From the NCBI GenBank assembly GCA_027009095.1, contig JALVDG010000397.1, forward strand, positions 1-22,020: 22,020 nucleotides of DNA. Direction: 5' to 3'. A program made the position numbers and the translations under genes. This document shows, one piece after another, positions 8,009 to 16,700 of this stretch (positions are counted from its first letter, which is position 1; each line of letters opens with the position of its first letter). Source of the DNA: Thiotrichaceae bacterium (GTDB taxonomy: Bacteria > Pseudomonadota > Gammaproteobacteria > Thiotrichales > Thiotrichaceae). Under the pieces are notes generated by a model. That model did no database searches, had not been told where the DNA came from, and saw only the letters and a list, made by a program, of their open reading frames with translations.

Positions 8009-8122
8009 ATGAATATTTTACTCGAAGCTTTTATTAATGGATTTCTTATTGGTAGCATCGCTATGTCTTTTTCTTACATCGCCTATCTTCTTTATCTTAA
8101 GTTTAAAATGATAGAAATATAG
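8009..8122 (+). CDS. Putative 37-residue single-pass membrane peptide
   Basis: This frame is ATG to TAG and encodes 37 residues. Residues 3-30 are almost entirely hydrophobic (beginning ILLEAFINGFLIGSIAMSF), and the tail is short and basic (KFKM). The predicted product is therefore one membrane helix. AGGA lies ten bases upstream of the ATG, a usable ribosome site. An A+T hairpin precedes it and a repeat element follows it. I do not recognise a family. It could be a genuine small membrane protein, a toxin-like peptide, or a chance frame. Confidence 0.4.
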   Translation: MNILLEAFINGFLIGSIAMSFSYIAYLLYLKFKMIEI

Positions 8123-8156
8123 CAACCATTCGGTTTGCAGATATTGTAAATTAGCT

Positions 8157-8277
8157 GTAACTACTCAGCTTGAACTCTATTTTGCCCGATTTCTGCGTTA
8201 AAAGTGCTCATTTATATTGATAAACTCCGTCCTTCGCCTTGAACTCGAACAAAGTAGAGTATAATTTAAGCAGTTAC
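8157..8277. repeat. GTAACTACTCAG repeat, copy A (outer right end missing)
   Basis: This copy starts GTAACTACTCAGCTTGAACT and ends with the inverted inner terminus AGCAGTTAC. It shares about 120 bases with copies at 10322-10463 and 17408-17550, all in the same orientation. Unlike those, it lacks the outer right repeat (GAGTAGTTAT-like). Flanks AATTAGCT and TATTAACT agree at six of eight positions, possibly a decayed target duplication. Confidence 0.7.
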
Positions 8278-8280
8278 TAT

Positions 8281-8315
8281 TAACTGATGTTATAAAGAGC
8301 ACTGAACATCAGTTA
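8281..8315 (-). terminator. Hairpin just after the aspS stop codon
   Basis: TAACTGATGTT (8281-8291) and AACATCAGTTA (8305-8315) form a perfect 11-base stem with a 13-base loop. It begins two bases past the aspS stop on the minus strand. No T run follows in the direction of aspS transcription, so a terminator role is only suggested by position. Confidence 0.4.
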
Positions 8316-8317
8316 CC

Positions 8318-10093
8318 TTATGCCTTATCTTTTTCAGGTAACTTTAGCTGTATCGAAAGCTCACGTAGTTGCTTGCGTGGTACATCTGCGGGGGCATTGG
8401 TAAGAAGACATGCGGCTGTCTGTGTTTTAGGGAAGGCGATGACATCACGAATAGAATCGGTATGTGTAATTAACATCACTAAACGATCTAAACCAAAGGC
8501 TAAACCACCCAATGGAGGACAACCATATTTTAGTGCTTGTAATAAGAAGCCAAATTTTGCATTAGCCTCTTCTTCAGAAATGCCTAACACATCAAAAACA
8601 GTAGATTGCATTTCGGAGCTGTGAATACGAATTGATCCACCACCCACTTCGTAGCCATTAATGACCATATCGTAAGCATCCGATAAGGCAGCAGCAGGAT
8701 TTTCTTTTAGCTCCTCTGCACTGCACGTTGGTGCGGTGAATGGATGATGCAGTGCTTGGAAGCGTTTGTCTTTTTCGCTCCACTCAAACATTGGGAAGTC
8801 AACAACCCAAAGTGGTGCCCAGTCGCCTTCAAGCAGCTCAAGGTCTTGTGCTAACTTTTCGCGTAATGCGCCTAAAGCATCATTAACGACTTTTGCTTTA
8901 TCAGCACCAAAGAAAACAAGGTCGCCGTCTTGTGCGCCTACTTTTTCCATAATGCTCATAGCAACTTCATCAGGTAGGAACTTAAGGATAGGAGACTGCA
9001 AACCTTCAACACCATCAGCCAATGTATTTACTTTAATGTAGGCAAGTCCTCGTGCGCCGTAGTTACTCACAAATTTAGTATAATTGTCGATATTTTTGCG
9101 CGAAAGGGTATTGCCACCTGGTACCCGTAGTGCTGCAACACGGCTACCATCATCATTAGCAGGACCTGAAAATACTTTGAAGTCAACGTCTTTCATTTGC
9201 TCGCTAACTTCAACTAATTCTAGCGGATTACGCATGTCTGGCTTATCAGAACCAAAACGTTCCATTGCTTCTGCATAAGTCATGCGGGGAAATTCATTTG
9301 GCAAATCAATATCACTGATTTCTTTAAATAGCTGACGAATCATTTCTTCAGTTGTATTCATAATGTCATCTGCTTTAACAAATGACATTTCGATATCAAC
9401 TTGGGTAAATTCTGGCTGACGATCAGCACGTAAGTCTTCATCACGGAAGCAACGTGCAATTTGATAATAACGATCTATTCCACCCATCATCAACATTTGC
9501 TTAAATAATTGGGGGGATTGTGGTAATGCAAAGAAGTTTCCAGGGTGTGTACGACTAGGCACGATGTAATCACGAGCACCCTCTGGTGTTGCCTTTGTTA
9601 GCATGGGGGTTTCAATATCCAAGAAATCACGATAATCTAAGAAACGACGCATAATAGAGGTCATCTTAGCACGTGTTTTCATGCGCTCTTGCATTTCAGG
9701 GCGACGTAAATCAATATAGCGATAGCTTAAGCGGACATCTTCGTTAACATCATCATCCTGCTGGAAAGGAGGTGTATTAGATGCGCTTAAAACTTCTAGT
9801 TTATTGGCGATAACCTCTATTTTACCACTTTTTATCTTCTCGTTGATCATGCCGTCAGGACGAGCATTCACACGACCAGTGATACGTAATATATGTTCAT
9901 TACGGATAGACTCAGCAAGTTCAAACATCTTCGCATCGTCAGGATTAAAAACAATTTGTACTAAGCCTTCAGTATCGCGTAAATCAACAAAAATAACGCC
10001 TCCATGATCACGACGACGGTTTACCCAACCACATAAAGTAACTTCTTGATCCAATAAGGACTCGTCAACTGATCCACAACGATGACTACGCAT
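8318..10093 (-). CDS. aspS: Aspartyl-tRNA synthetase, probably non-discriminating (Asp/Asn)
   Basis: This cytosolic class II enzyme charges tRNA(Asp) with aspartate. The 591 residues match the bacterial type: an N-terminal tRNA-binding OB fold (about 1-105), catalytic core with motif 2 around [14 protein letters not shown] (216-229), an inserted GAD domain (about 280-420) and motif 3 [10 protein letters not shown] near the C-terminus. The start at M-R-S-H-R-C-G is preferred over the upstream in-frame ATG at 10144 because family N-termini begin there. H30 (in RRRDHGG) and G81 (in RPDG) correspond to H31 and G82 of the Pseudomonas aeruginosa enzyme, residues linked to also charging tRNA(Asn). 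If so, GatCAB amidotransferase should exist elsewhere in the genome. Repeat copies lie on both sides of the gene. Confidence 0.96.
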   Translation of the reverse strand: MRSHRCGSVDESLLDQEVTLCGWVNRRRDHGGVIFVDLRDTEGLVQIVFNPDDAKMFELAESIRNEHILRITGRVNARPDGMINEKIKSGKIEVIANKLEVLSASNTPPFQQDDDVNEDVRLSYRYIDLRRPEMQERMKTRAKMTSIMRRFLDYRDFLDIETPMLTKATPEGARDYIVPSRTHPGNFFALPQSPQLFKQMLMMGGIDRYYQIARCFRDEDLRADRQPEFTQVDIEMSFVKADDIMNTTEEMIRQLFKEISDIDLPNEFPRMTYAEAMERFGSDKPDMRNPLELVEVSEQMKDVDFKVFSGPANDDGSRVAALRVPGGNTLSRKNIDNYTKFVSNYGARGLAYIKVNTLADGVEGLQSPILKFLPDEVAMSIMEKVGAQDGDLVFFGADKAKVVNDALGALREKLAQDLELLEGDWAPLWVVDFPMFEWSEKDKRFQALHHPFTAPTCSAEELKENPAAALSDAYDMVINGYEVGGGSIRIHSSEMQSTVFDVLGISEEEANAKFGFLLQALKYGCPPLGGLAFGLDRLVMLITHTDSIRDVIAFPKTQTAACLLTNAPADVPRKQLRELSIQLKLPEKDKA

Positions 10094-10321
10094 AATAAAA
10101 CCTGTTATATGTTTAAAAAGGGTATCGATTTGATGATTGATCACCCTATAAATTGATGTTGGAAAGATAATGACGCATTGTAGTATGTAGTATTAAGGCT
10201 ACTTTTGATTGTTATCTGGCTGACAACACGATTATCAAAAAATGGCGAAATAGTAAGGCTTCAATAAACCATTGTCCAGCGTAAAGTATTCCTATTAGTC
10301 TTAATTAAGCCACCATTCATT
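10094..10321. other. aspS upstream region
   Basis: No gene is seen. This should hold the aspS promoter and leader on the minus strand, but no single promoter stands out. The last eight bases, CATTCATT (10314-10321), form the left half of the target duplication of repeat copy B. Confidence 0.35.
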
Positions 10322-10463
10322 GTAACCATTCAGCTTGAACTCTATTTTGTCCGATTTCTACGTTAAAAGTGCTCATTTATACTGATAAACTCCGCCCTTT
10401 TGCCTTGAACTCGAACAAAATAGAGATCAATCTGAGCAGTTACTGATTATATTGAGTAGTTAT
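10322..10463. mobile_element. 142-bp GTAAC-type MITE-like element, copy B, with flush 8-bp target duplication
   Basis: CATTCATT occurs immediately before (10314-10321) and immediately after (10464-10471) the element, exactly as an insertion event would leave it. The left end is GTAACCATTCAGCTTGAACT. The right side carries two nested inverted copies of this terminus: AGCAGTTAC at 10435-10443 and GAGTAGTTAT at 10454-10463. There is no coding capacity. The right duplication overlaps the stop codon (10467-10469) of the neighbouring membrane-protein gene, so the insertion should not have altered that protein. The parental transposase is not in the window. Confidence 0.75.
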
Positions 10464-10466
10464 CAT

Positions 10467-12041
10467 TCATTTTCTAATTTGTTTGTAGTCTAATATTAGA
10501 TAGTGAGCAGGACGTTTTTTCTCACGATTACCATCATCACTTAGAAGCAATACTTTTGTTTTATCTTTTATTTTAATTTGTGTGATTGCTTCGATATTTT
10601 TCATTTTAGCAACACTGGGAATATTTAAAGGAGTAGGGTCATCATCATATTCTCCACTCCATAACCATAACTGTGCTCTTTTTTTACCATTTGAGTTTTT
10701 AACTTCATTTGCAATAAGATAGCTTCCCAGATTAGCATCATAATTTAATGCTCTAATGCCTCCACCATTAAGGTCAAGTAGGTTTATTTCATTTGATAAA
10801 ATAGGCTGTGCTTTCGTATTAAATATAGCGAGAGGATTTAATATGCGAACAATCATGCTTTTACCTTCAATAAGAGGTTTTCTAAAGCCCAATAACAGTT
10901 GATCTTTTTTTCTATTAAAGCTTAATGCTTCAATATTAATATTATATAAATCAACAGGATTATTTTGATTGTGGCTTTGTAATATTTGATTGAAAGTCTT
11001 TGAATTTCTTAAAAAGTCACCAAAATCCATATAGATAGAACTTGCAACTAATTTTCCCTTATCAATTTTAAAGCGCAATAGTTGCTCTCTTTGTGCCAAG
11101 CGTTTACCTTTTTTGGAGCGTGAAAAGGAGGTGCTTGCATAAATATATCCATCACCACCAAGTGCAACACCTTCCAAATCATCTAAAGTAGTGTGATTAA
11201 AAGTTGCTACTAATTCTTTGCTAATCTGTTTATTTTTATGAAATGTTTCATCTTGTTTTAAATCTATAACATTAAGAGCATGTTTACTTTCATCCTCAAG
11301 GATTAATAGTTTTCCATCACTTAGTTGTTGGGCAGCAGAAGGTTCGTAAATTTTTTTAAATTGTAATACAGGGGTGTTTGCATTTTGTGAGGTAATTGTT
11401 GCAGTAGTAGGGGGGGTAGATGAAAGGTATTCCATCACTTTAACAGCGGAGAAAGAAACGACAGCAAAAAGAATACCCCAACGTAAAATAGCATAAGATA
11501 TTTTTAGCATTTTAAACTTTTGATTGGATATTTCACCCAGCCAATAGAGTTGATCACTCATGCTTTCATAAACTTTATCTTGATTATTAAGTAAATGACG
11601 CATTTGTTTTAGATAGTCAGGCTTGCTTAATTTTGCTCTATCTTCATAAATTAATATATTGTGTGGGTCTAAAGATGGGGTGTCTTGTGATGATTTTTTT
11701 CTCAATAATCGCTCAAATAGAGAAGATTTTGATTTTGTAGAACAAGGAGTTGAAGAAGATGGGGAAGCGGCAAGTAATGCAAAATATATGGAAAGAGCAG
11801 ATGCGGATAAGAAAATTGCAGTAGGTATCAATAAAGGAGTTGCAATATCAATAACTCCTCCTGAAATCATTAAGGCTGAGACAATAAATCCGTTTAGTGA
11901 AATCATAATATTAGATTTTGTTGCCGCTAGTGCAATTAAATCTAGCTCGGTACGGTAGGCATTGCGATACATTGTTTCAATGCCTTTAGCTGAGCCCATT
12001 TTTTTATTTTTAGGTTTGATTTTTTTAGGATTAGCAGTCAT
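10467..12041 (-). CDS. PycTM (Pycsar effector-like) membrane protein fused to a DUF3616-like beta-propeller
   Basis: This is a 524-residue fusion. Residues about 25-205 resemble the Pycsar effector membrane domain (PycTM/DUF5706): ELDLIALAATKSNIMISLNG near 32-51, helix 1 (45-64), helix 2 (70-92) ending in ALLAASP, a cytoplasmic part with DPHNILIYEDRAKLS and a DQLYWLGEISNQKF segment near 163-176, and helix 3 (181-203). Three helices place the C-terminus in the periplasm. Residues about 225-524 match DUF3616-type propeller motifs: DDLEGVA 287-293, NINIEALSF 367-375, LLLGFRKPL 382-390, DLNGGGIR 423-430, LWLWSG 458-463 and LLLSDDG 498-504. In Pycsar defence, PycTM damages the inner membrane after binding a cyclic nucleotide. 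No cyclase gene is present here, so the trigger is unknown; the propeller could be a sensor. The start lacks a strong ribosome site; M15 is an alternative. Confidence 0.72.
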   Translation of the reverse strand: MTANPKKIKPKNKKMGSAKGIETMYRNAYRTELDLIALAATKSNIMISLNGFIVSALMISGGVIDIATPLLIPTAIFLSASALSIYFALLAASPSSSTPCSTKSKSSLFERLLRKKSSQDTPSLDPHNILIYEDRAKLSKPDYLKQMRHLLNNQDKVYESMSDQLYWLGEISNQKFKMLKISYAILRWGILFAVVSFSAVKVMEYLSSTPPTTATITSQNANTPVLQFKKIYEPSAAQQLSDGKLLILEDESKHALNVIDLKQDETFHKNKQISKELVATFNHTTLDDLEGVALGGDGYIYASTSFSRSKKGKRLAQREQLLRFKIDKGKLVASSIYMDFGDFLRNSKTFNQILQSHNQNNPVDLYNINIEALSFNRKKDQLLLGFRKPLIEGKSMIVRILNPLAIFNTKAQPILSNEINLLDLNGGGIRALNYDANLGSYLIANEVKNSNGKKRAQLWLWSGEYDDDPTPLNIPSVAKMKNIEAITQIKIKDKTKVLLLSDDGNREKKRPAHYLILDYKQIRK

Positions 12042-12339
12042 ATAGCTTCGAGTATTTTTTAGTTATTTTATGAATATTTTATTAGTACATCATATTTTTA
12101 TTATTTTATGATTACAGGGTTTAGTGGTTCCCTTCTATATTCAGAAGTATATCTAGCTGTTTTATAAAATTTATTATTAACAGGGATATAGGTAGGTATA
12201 AAACGGATGATTGGAAAATATAACAAAGCGGAGTGGATAATTAGATGCTATCTTAAGTACCTGCGAAAAATTAATCTAACAATTTAATATGATTTGTAAA
12301 TAGTTGCTTTTTCTATGTTTTTAAACAAAAGGAATTAGT
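12042..12339. other. Divergent intergenic region
   Basis: This A+T-rich spacer separates the PycTM-fusion gene (minus) and the methyltransferase gene (plus) and must carry promoters for both. I see no gene, strong inverted repeat or member of either repeat family in it. Confidence 0.35.
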
Positions 12340-12966
12340 GTGTCTCTTAATAAAGATCATCGCCAAAAAATAATTTCTCGATACGATTACGCTTTGATGA
12401 ATCATGGTTTTCATCCTCATTCTTTATTGTGGAGTAATACAGAAATACAAGAGCTTCGTTTTGAAAAGCTGTTAAATATCGGTATTAGAACAGGAGATTC
12501 TATTTTAGATGTGGGTTGTGGCTTTGGTGATTTCGCTGCTTATATGTTGACTAAAAAAATAGAGACAAATTACACTGGTATTGATTTATCTGAGAAGTTG
12601 TTAGCAGAAGGGCGCAAGCATTATCCCAATATTAATTTAGTACAGGGAGATCTATTTGATTACTCTCCCAAAGCCAAAAGCTTTGATTATTTGACGGTAT
12701 CAGGAACACTGAATAGTAAGTTAGATGACGATGGTGTATATGCTTTACAAGTCATTGAACGGATGTTTGAGAGTTGTAGCAAAGGAATTGCTTTTAATTT
12801 ACTCGATGCACGTGATGAGTGGACAGCAGGTCGTTGGGATTTACAAAGTTTTTTACCTGACGATATTGTGGAGTTTATGCAAAAATTCACCTCTCGTATT
12901 GAAATCATTGATGATTATTTGAAAAATGACTTTACAGTATTGGCTTGGAGAGAGGCAAGAGAGTAA
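12340..12966 (+). CDS. Class I SAM-dependent methyltransferase, substrate unknown
   Basis: The 208-residue protein has a Rossmann-type methyltransferase core: motif I LDVGCGFGD (56-64), which binds S-adenosylmethionine, then GIDLS (80-84) with the acidic residue that holds the ribose, and QGDLFDY (102-108). The N-terminal helix (RYDYALMNHGFHPHSLLW, 14-31) probably caps the substrate site. No membrane segment or signal peptide is seen, so it is cytoplasmic. The GTG start has AGGA six bases upstream. It stands alone, converging 15 bases from the response-regulator gene and divergent from the PycTM fusion. The family is large, and neither a small-molecule nor a protein substrate can be chosen from sequence. 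Confidence 0.85.
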   Translation: MSLNKDHRQKIISRYDYALMNHGFHPHSLLWSNTEIQELRFEKLLNIGIRTGDSILDVGCGFGDFAAYMLTKKIETNYTGIDLSEKLLAEGRKHYPNINLVQGDLFDYSPKAKSFDYLTVSGTLNSKLDDDGVYALQVIERMFESCSKGIAFNLLDARDEWTAGRWDLQSFLPDDIVEFMQKFTSRIEIIDDYLKNDFTVLAWREARE

Positions 12967-12981
12967 TTTATTGGTATAAAA

Positions 12982-13782
12982 TTATCTTTTTGCATATTCT
13001 GCTAACCACCTAGAAATACGGTCTAGTGTTTTTTGAAAATCATTATGCTTAACAGGTTTTAATAAATAGGTAGATGCGCCTGCTAGGATGCCTTCAACCT
13101 CGTCTAAAGGCTCTGTTTTTCCACTTAGCATAATAACAGGCGTTTTTTTGTAATGTGCTTTTTTGCGAAGTCGTTTACAGACCTCATAGCCATCAATGTC
13201 GGGCATGATAATATCTAAAAAAATCAAATCATACTGCGTGTTATTTATTTTTTCTAAGGCTTCTTTTCCACAGCAGGCATAGTCAGCTTTAATGGCGGTT
13301 TCACGTAACTCTATTTCTAGTTGTTTTCTAATAGCAGCACTATCATCTACAACAAGTGCATGAAAATCATATTGCTTTTCTTGAATGGCTTGTGGCTCAA
13401 CAAGGGGGGAAGTGTCATTTGTTGTTGAGTTTGTTTCTTCTGCTATTTTATTATTTTCAGAGTGAGATGCTTTACACTGTTTGCTACATTCTTCGAATGC
13501 CCGCATAACACGTGTAATAAGTAGGGGGCGCTTTATTTTATAATCACCAACAAGACAGTCGTTATCACTGACAGTAATAATAAGCTGTGATTTTTTTTGT
13601 TGCTGAGCACGATCAAGTGACTCGGCGTCATCATTAACAATAAATAGGGCAGCTGTCTTTGCTGGGCATTGGTGAAAATTTTTACCCTTCTTTTTTATAA
13701 ATTCGATCACACGCTCAAAAACAGCAATGTCTTTAGCAGGTAGACCAAAGAAACAGACCCCAATACTGTTTAAACCACTCAT
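12982..13782 (-). CDS. Response regulator: degenerate N-terminal domain plus intact receiver
   Basis: Residues 139-266 form a complete CheY-like receiver: D146/D147, phosphoacceptor D190 (in FLDIIMPD), S220 (in MLSGK) and K242 (in LKP). Residues 1-100 have an alternating strand/helix pattern, with LFIVNDD near 46-52, QLIIT near 66-70 and a KRPLLITRVMRAFEE end, like a receiver that has lost its phosphorylation aspartate. A hydrophilic linker (about 101-138) joins the two. There is no DNA-binding or enzymatic output domain, so it probably acts by protein contact, as PilG and PilH do. It is the last gene of the chemosensory operon: its ATG is two bases after the CheA stop, and a GGGAG ribosome site sits within the CheA gene end. 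Confidence 0.85.
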   Translation of the reverse strand: MSGLNSIGVCFFGLPAKDIAVFERVIEFIKKKGKNFHQCPAKTAALFIVNDDAESLDRAQQQKKSQLIITVSDNDCLVGDYKIKRPLLITRVMRAFEECSKQCKASHSENNKIAEETNSTTNDTSPLVEPQAIQEKQYDFHALVVDDSAAIRKQLEIELRETAIKADYACCGKEALEKINNTQYDLIFLDIIMPDIDGYEVCKRLRKKAHYKKTPVIMLSGKTEPLDEVEGILAGASTYLLKPVKHNDFQKTLDRISRWLAEYAKR

Positions 13783-13784
13783 GC

Positions 13785-16700
13785 TTAACTCCCATGTATT
13801 GATTTTAAATTATTGTTTGTAGCGGTTTTTTGAAATAGTAACTGCTCGACTGTCGATTTTAAGGTAGCACTATCAACAGGTTTGGTTAAATATACATCAA
13901 CACCTGCTTCTTTAGCTAGTGTTTGGTGCTTTTCTGTACTTCGTGAGGTTACCATTACTATGGGAAGCTGTCTCGTCTCTGACCATGATCGTAGTGAATC
14001 AACGAGTTCTAGCCCATCCATATTTGGCATTTCTAAATCGGTTATAATAAGTTGATATGAGTGACTACCTATTTTTTGCAATGCATCAAGACCATCAATA
14101 GCGGTTGATACATTGTAGTCTAAAGCTTGTAACATTAGGCTTAACGCTTTGCGATTACTTAATGAGTCATCGACAACCAATATATTGTTACTTGATTCAG
14201 CTTGTTCATTATTTTCATCGGTATTAATAGGAGTGACAAAGCTTTCATCAAAAGAGTGAAGTAGATCGAACATATTTAATACAGGTGAGACAACTCCATT
14301 TGCTAATAAGCAGACACCATTGACACCTTTCACATTATTCATCCAAGGCTTTAATGTTTTAAGCGTGATTTCTTGAGGTTTTAATATCTCATCAACGTAT
14401 AAGGCAAAATATTTGTTTTGATGCTCTACAATAATAACGGACTTATTTGTCTCACTAGAAAAGGGTGTTTTAGCCCATGATAATAAGCTCGATAGTGACA
14501 GCAGAGGAATCTGTTGTTCTTGGTAGTTGATAAATAGCTTTTTATCTTTGGAGATCAGATTGTCTTGAGTAAGATAATACACTTGGTGTATCGATGAATT
14601 AGGGATAGCAACGGTATTATCACTTAGTTTTACTAATAAGACATTAGCAGCGGAGAGTGTAAGTGGTACTTGTAACTTTATTTCACTACCCTTGTTTTTA
14701 TTGCTGGAGATATTGATATTACCAGACATATTTTGGATTGATGTGTTGACCACATCCATACCTACACCACGTCCCGAAATATCACTGACTGTTTCTTTCG
14801 TTGAAAATCCTGCCTGTAAGATGAGTCGTAGTTTCTCATTTTTAGAAAGTTTACTTTTCTTTTTAACAAGCCCTTTTTTAATTGCCACGTTGTAGATATT
14901 TTCTTCGTCTATTCCAGCACCATCATCTTTTAAGCTAAGGATGACTTGGTCACCTTGTTGAGTAAATTTTAGTTGAATCTTACCCACTTCATTTTTGCCT
15001 AGTTTCTTTCTATCTTCTGGCGACTCAATACCATGATCTACCGCATTACGCAGTAAGTGCAATAAAGGATCAACTAAACCTTTGATGACATCCGTGTCAA
15101 TTGATAATTCTTCACCGATAATTTCTAACTCTGCTTTTTTTCCTGTGCGGCGACATGTTTCACGCACAATACGTTCAAGACGTGGAGAGAGAATTTTTAT
15201 AGGCTCCATACGCATATTGAGTACGGTATTATTTAATTCTTTATTGATACGTTTTTGGTTGTGGAGTTGTCCTTTTAATGCATTGAGTTGCTGAATTAAT
15301 GAAACTGACATTTCACGATCATCATTAATAGACTCAGAGAGTAAACCTGTAATACTGTGTAGCTCGTTATAACTGTCCATTTCTAAGCTATCTAAACCAC
15401 TATTCTTTTTGTCATTAATAGAGATAGAACGCATAGATTTAGAGCCACTGGCAGCTTGTTGGTTAATCGTCCACTCTAGTTCGTCCAACATACTACGCAC
15501 ACGTTCATTGCGCTCATTGATGTCCTTTCGGTCTGCTAGGAGAGTATCGACTTGTTCAGCTAATTGAGTATTTGAAGTGATTAATTCGCTGGAAAAATTC
15601 AGTAGTTTTTCAATAAGGGAAATAGGAATGCGTAATGTTGTCTCATTGATATTTGCTCTTTTAGGTTCAGGAGCAGGTGTTTTTACAATAGGTGGGGCAA
15701 CATTAAGAATTTCTTGTAGAGGAGGGAATTTAATATCAAAACTCGAAAAGCTATCCTCTATTTCTGTTTCTTCCTCTGTTTGCTTGTCTTTTACTTGTTT
15801 CTTTTCTACTACTGGATTTTGAGAAGAGTCTTTATCTTCTATTTGGGTGTTTTTTGCTTTATCTGCGTGAGTTTTCTTTTGCTCGGAATCTTGATTATGA
15901 TCACTTAAAGGCTCAGATATATATTGTTCCCATTCACATAATTTTTTATAAAGTTTAGGATACTCTTGTGGTGGTACGCCTTCTGATAATAAAGAGTCAT
16001 AGAGGCTTTCGATTAAATCGGCTGATTCTAAAAATAATGGTGATAGTTTTTCAGGCAGTGGCTTCTCTGTTGCGTAATCAAAAATTTCTTCTAGCTGCTG
16101 GGCAAAGTCAGCAACAGCAGTAATGCCTACTACTGCGCTAGTTCCTTTAATGGTATGCGATAGGCGTGATGCTTTTTTATAGTCATCAGAGCTTACCTTC
16201 TCTTTACCAATACGCCTTAATAACTGCGATAGTTCAATGACATGAGCGGGTGTTTCGCTCATATAGGCTTCTAATAGTTCTGGGTGAACATCTTTATTCC
16301 AAGCTAATGGGTAGCTGCTCTTTGTACTTGTTTGTTCTTCATCATTTTCTTTTTTATCGCTTGATTTAGTATTGATTTGCTCGGGAGTTTCTTGCTCATT
16401 GATAACGTCTTCATAAATATACCCAGATGAGAATTTTTGTTCCCACTGTGACAATGCTTCTAATAGCTGAGGATATTCCTGTGGGGCAGGGCTTTGAGTT
16501 TGCAGGCTATCAAACATGCTTTCTAGGCAGTCAGCTGATTCAATAAGCAACTCAGAAACTTCAGGAGGGAGGGGATTATCGACGGAATATTCTAAAATAT
16601 CTTCTAATTTATGTGCTAGCTTTGCGACAGGCTCAATGCCTACCACTGCGCTTGAGCCTTTAATGGTATGGGCTATACGGGCAGCAGATTGATGTGTTTC

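Noticed and set aside
10467..12966. PycTM fusion and methyltransferase as a complete Pycsar or other defence operon
   Set aside because: The two genes are divergent, there is no nucleotide cyclase, and the methyltransferase has no DNA-methylase motifs, so a shared system is not supported.
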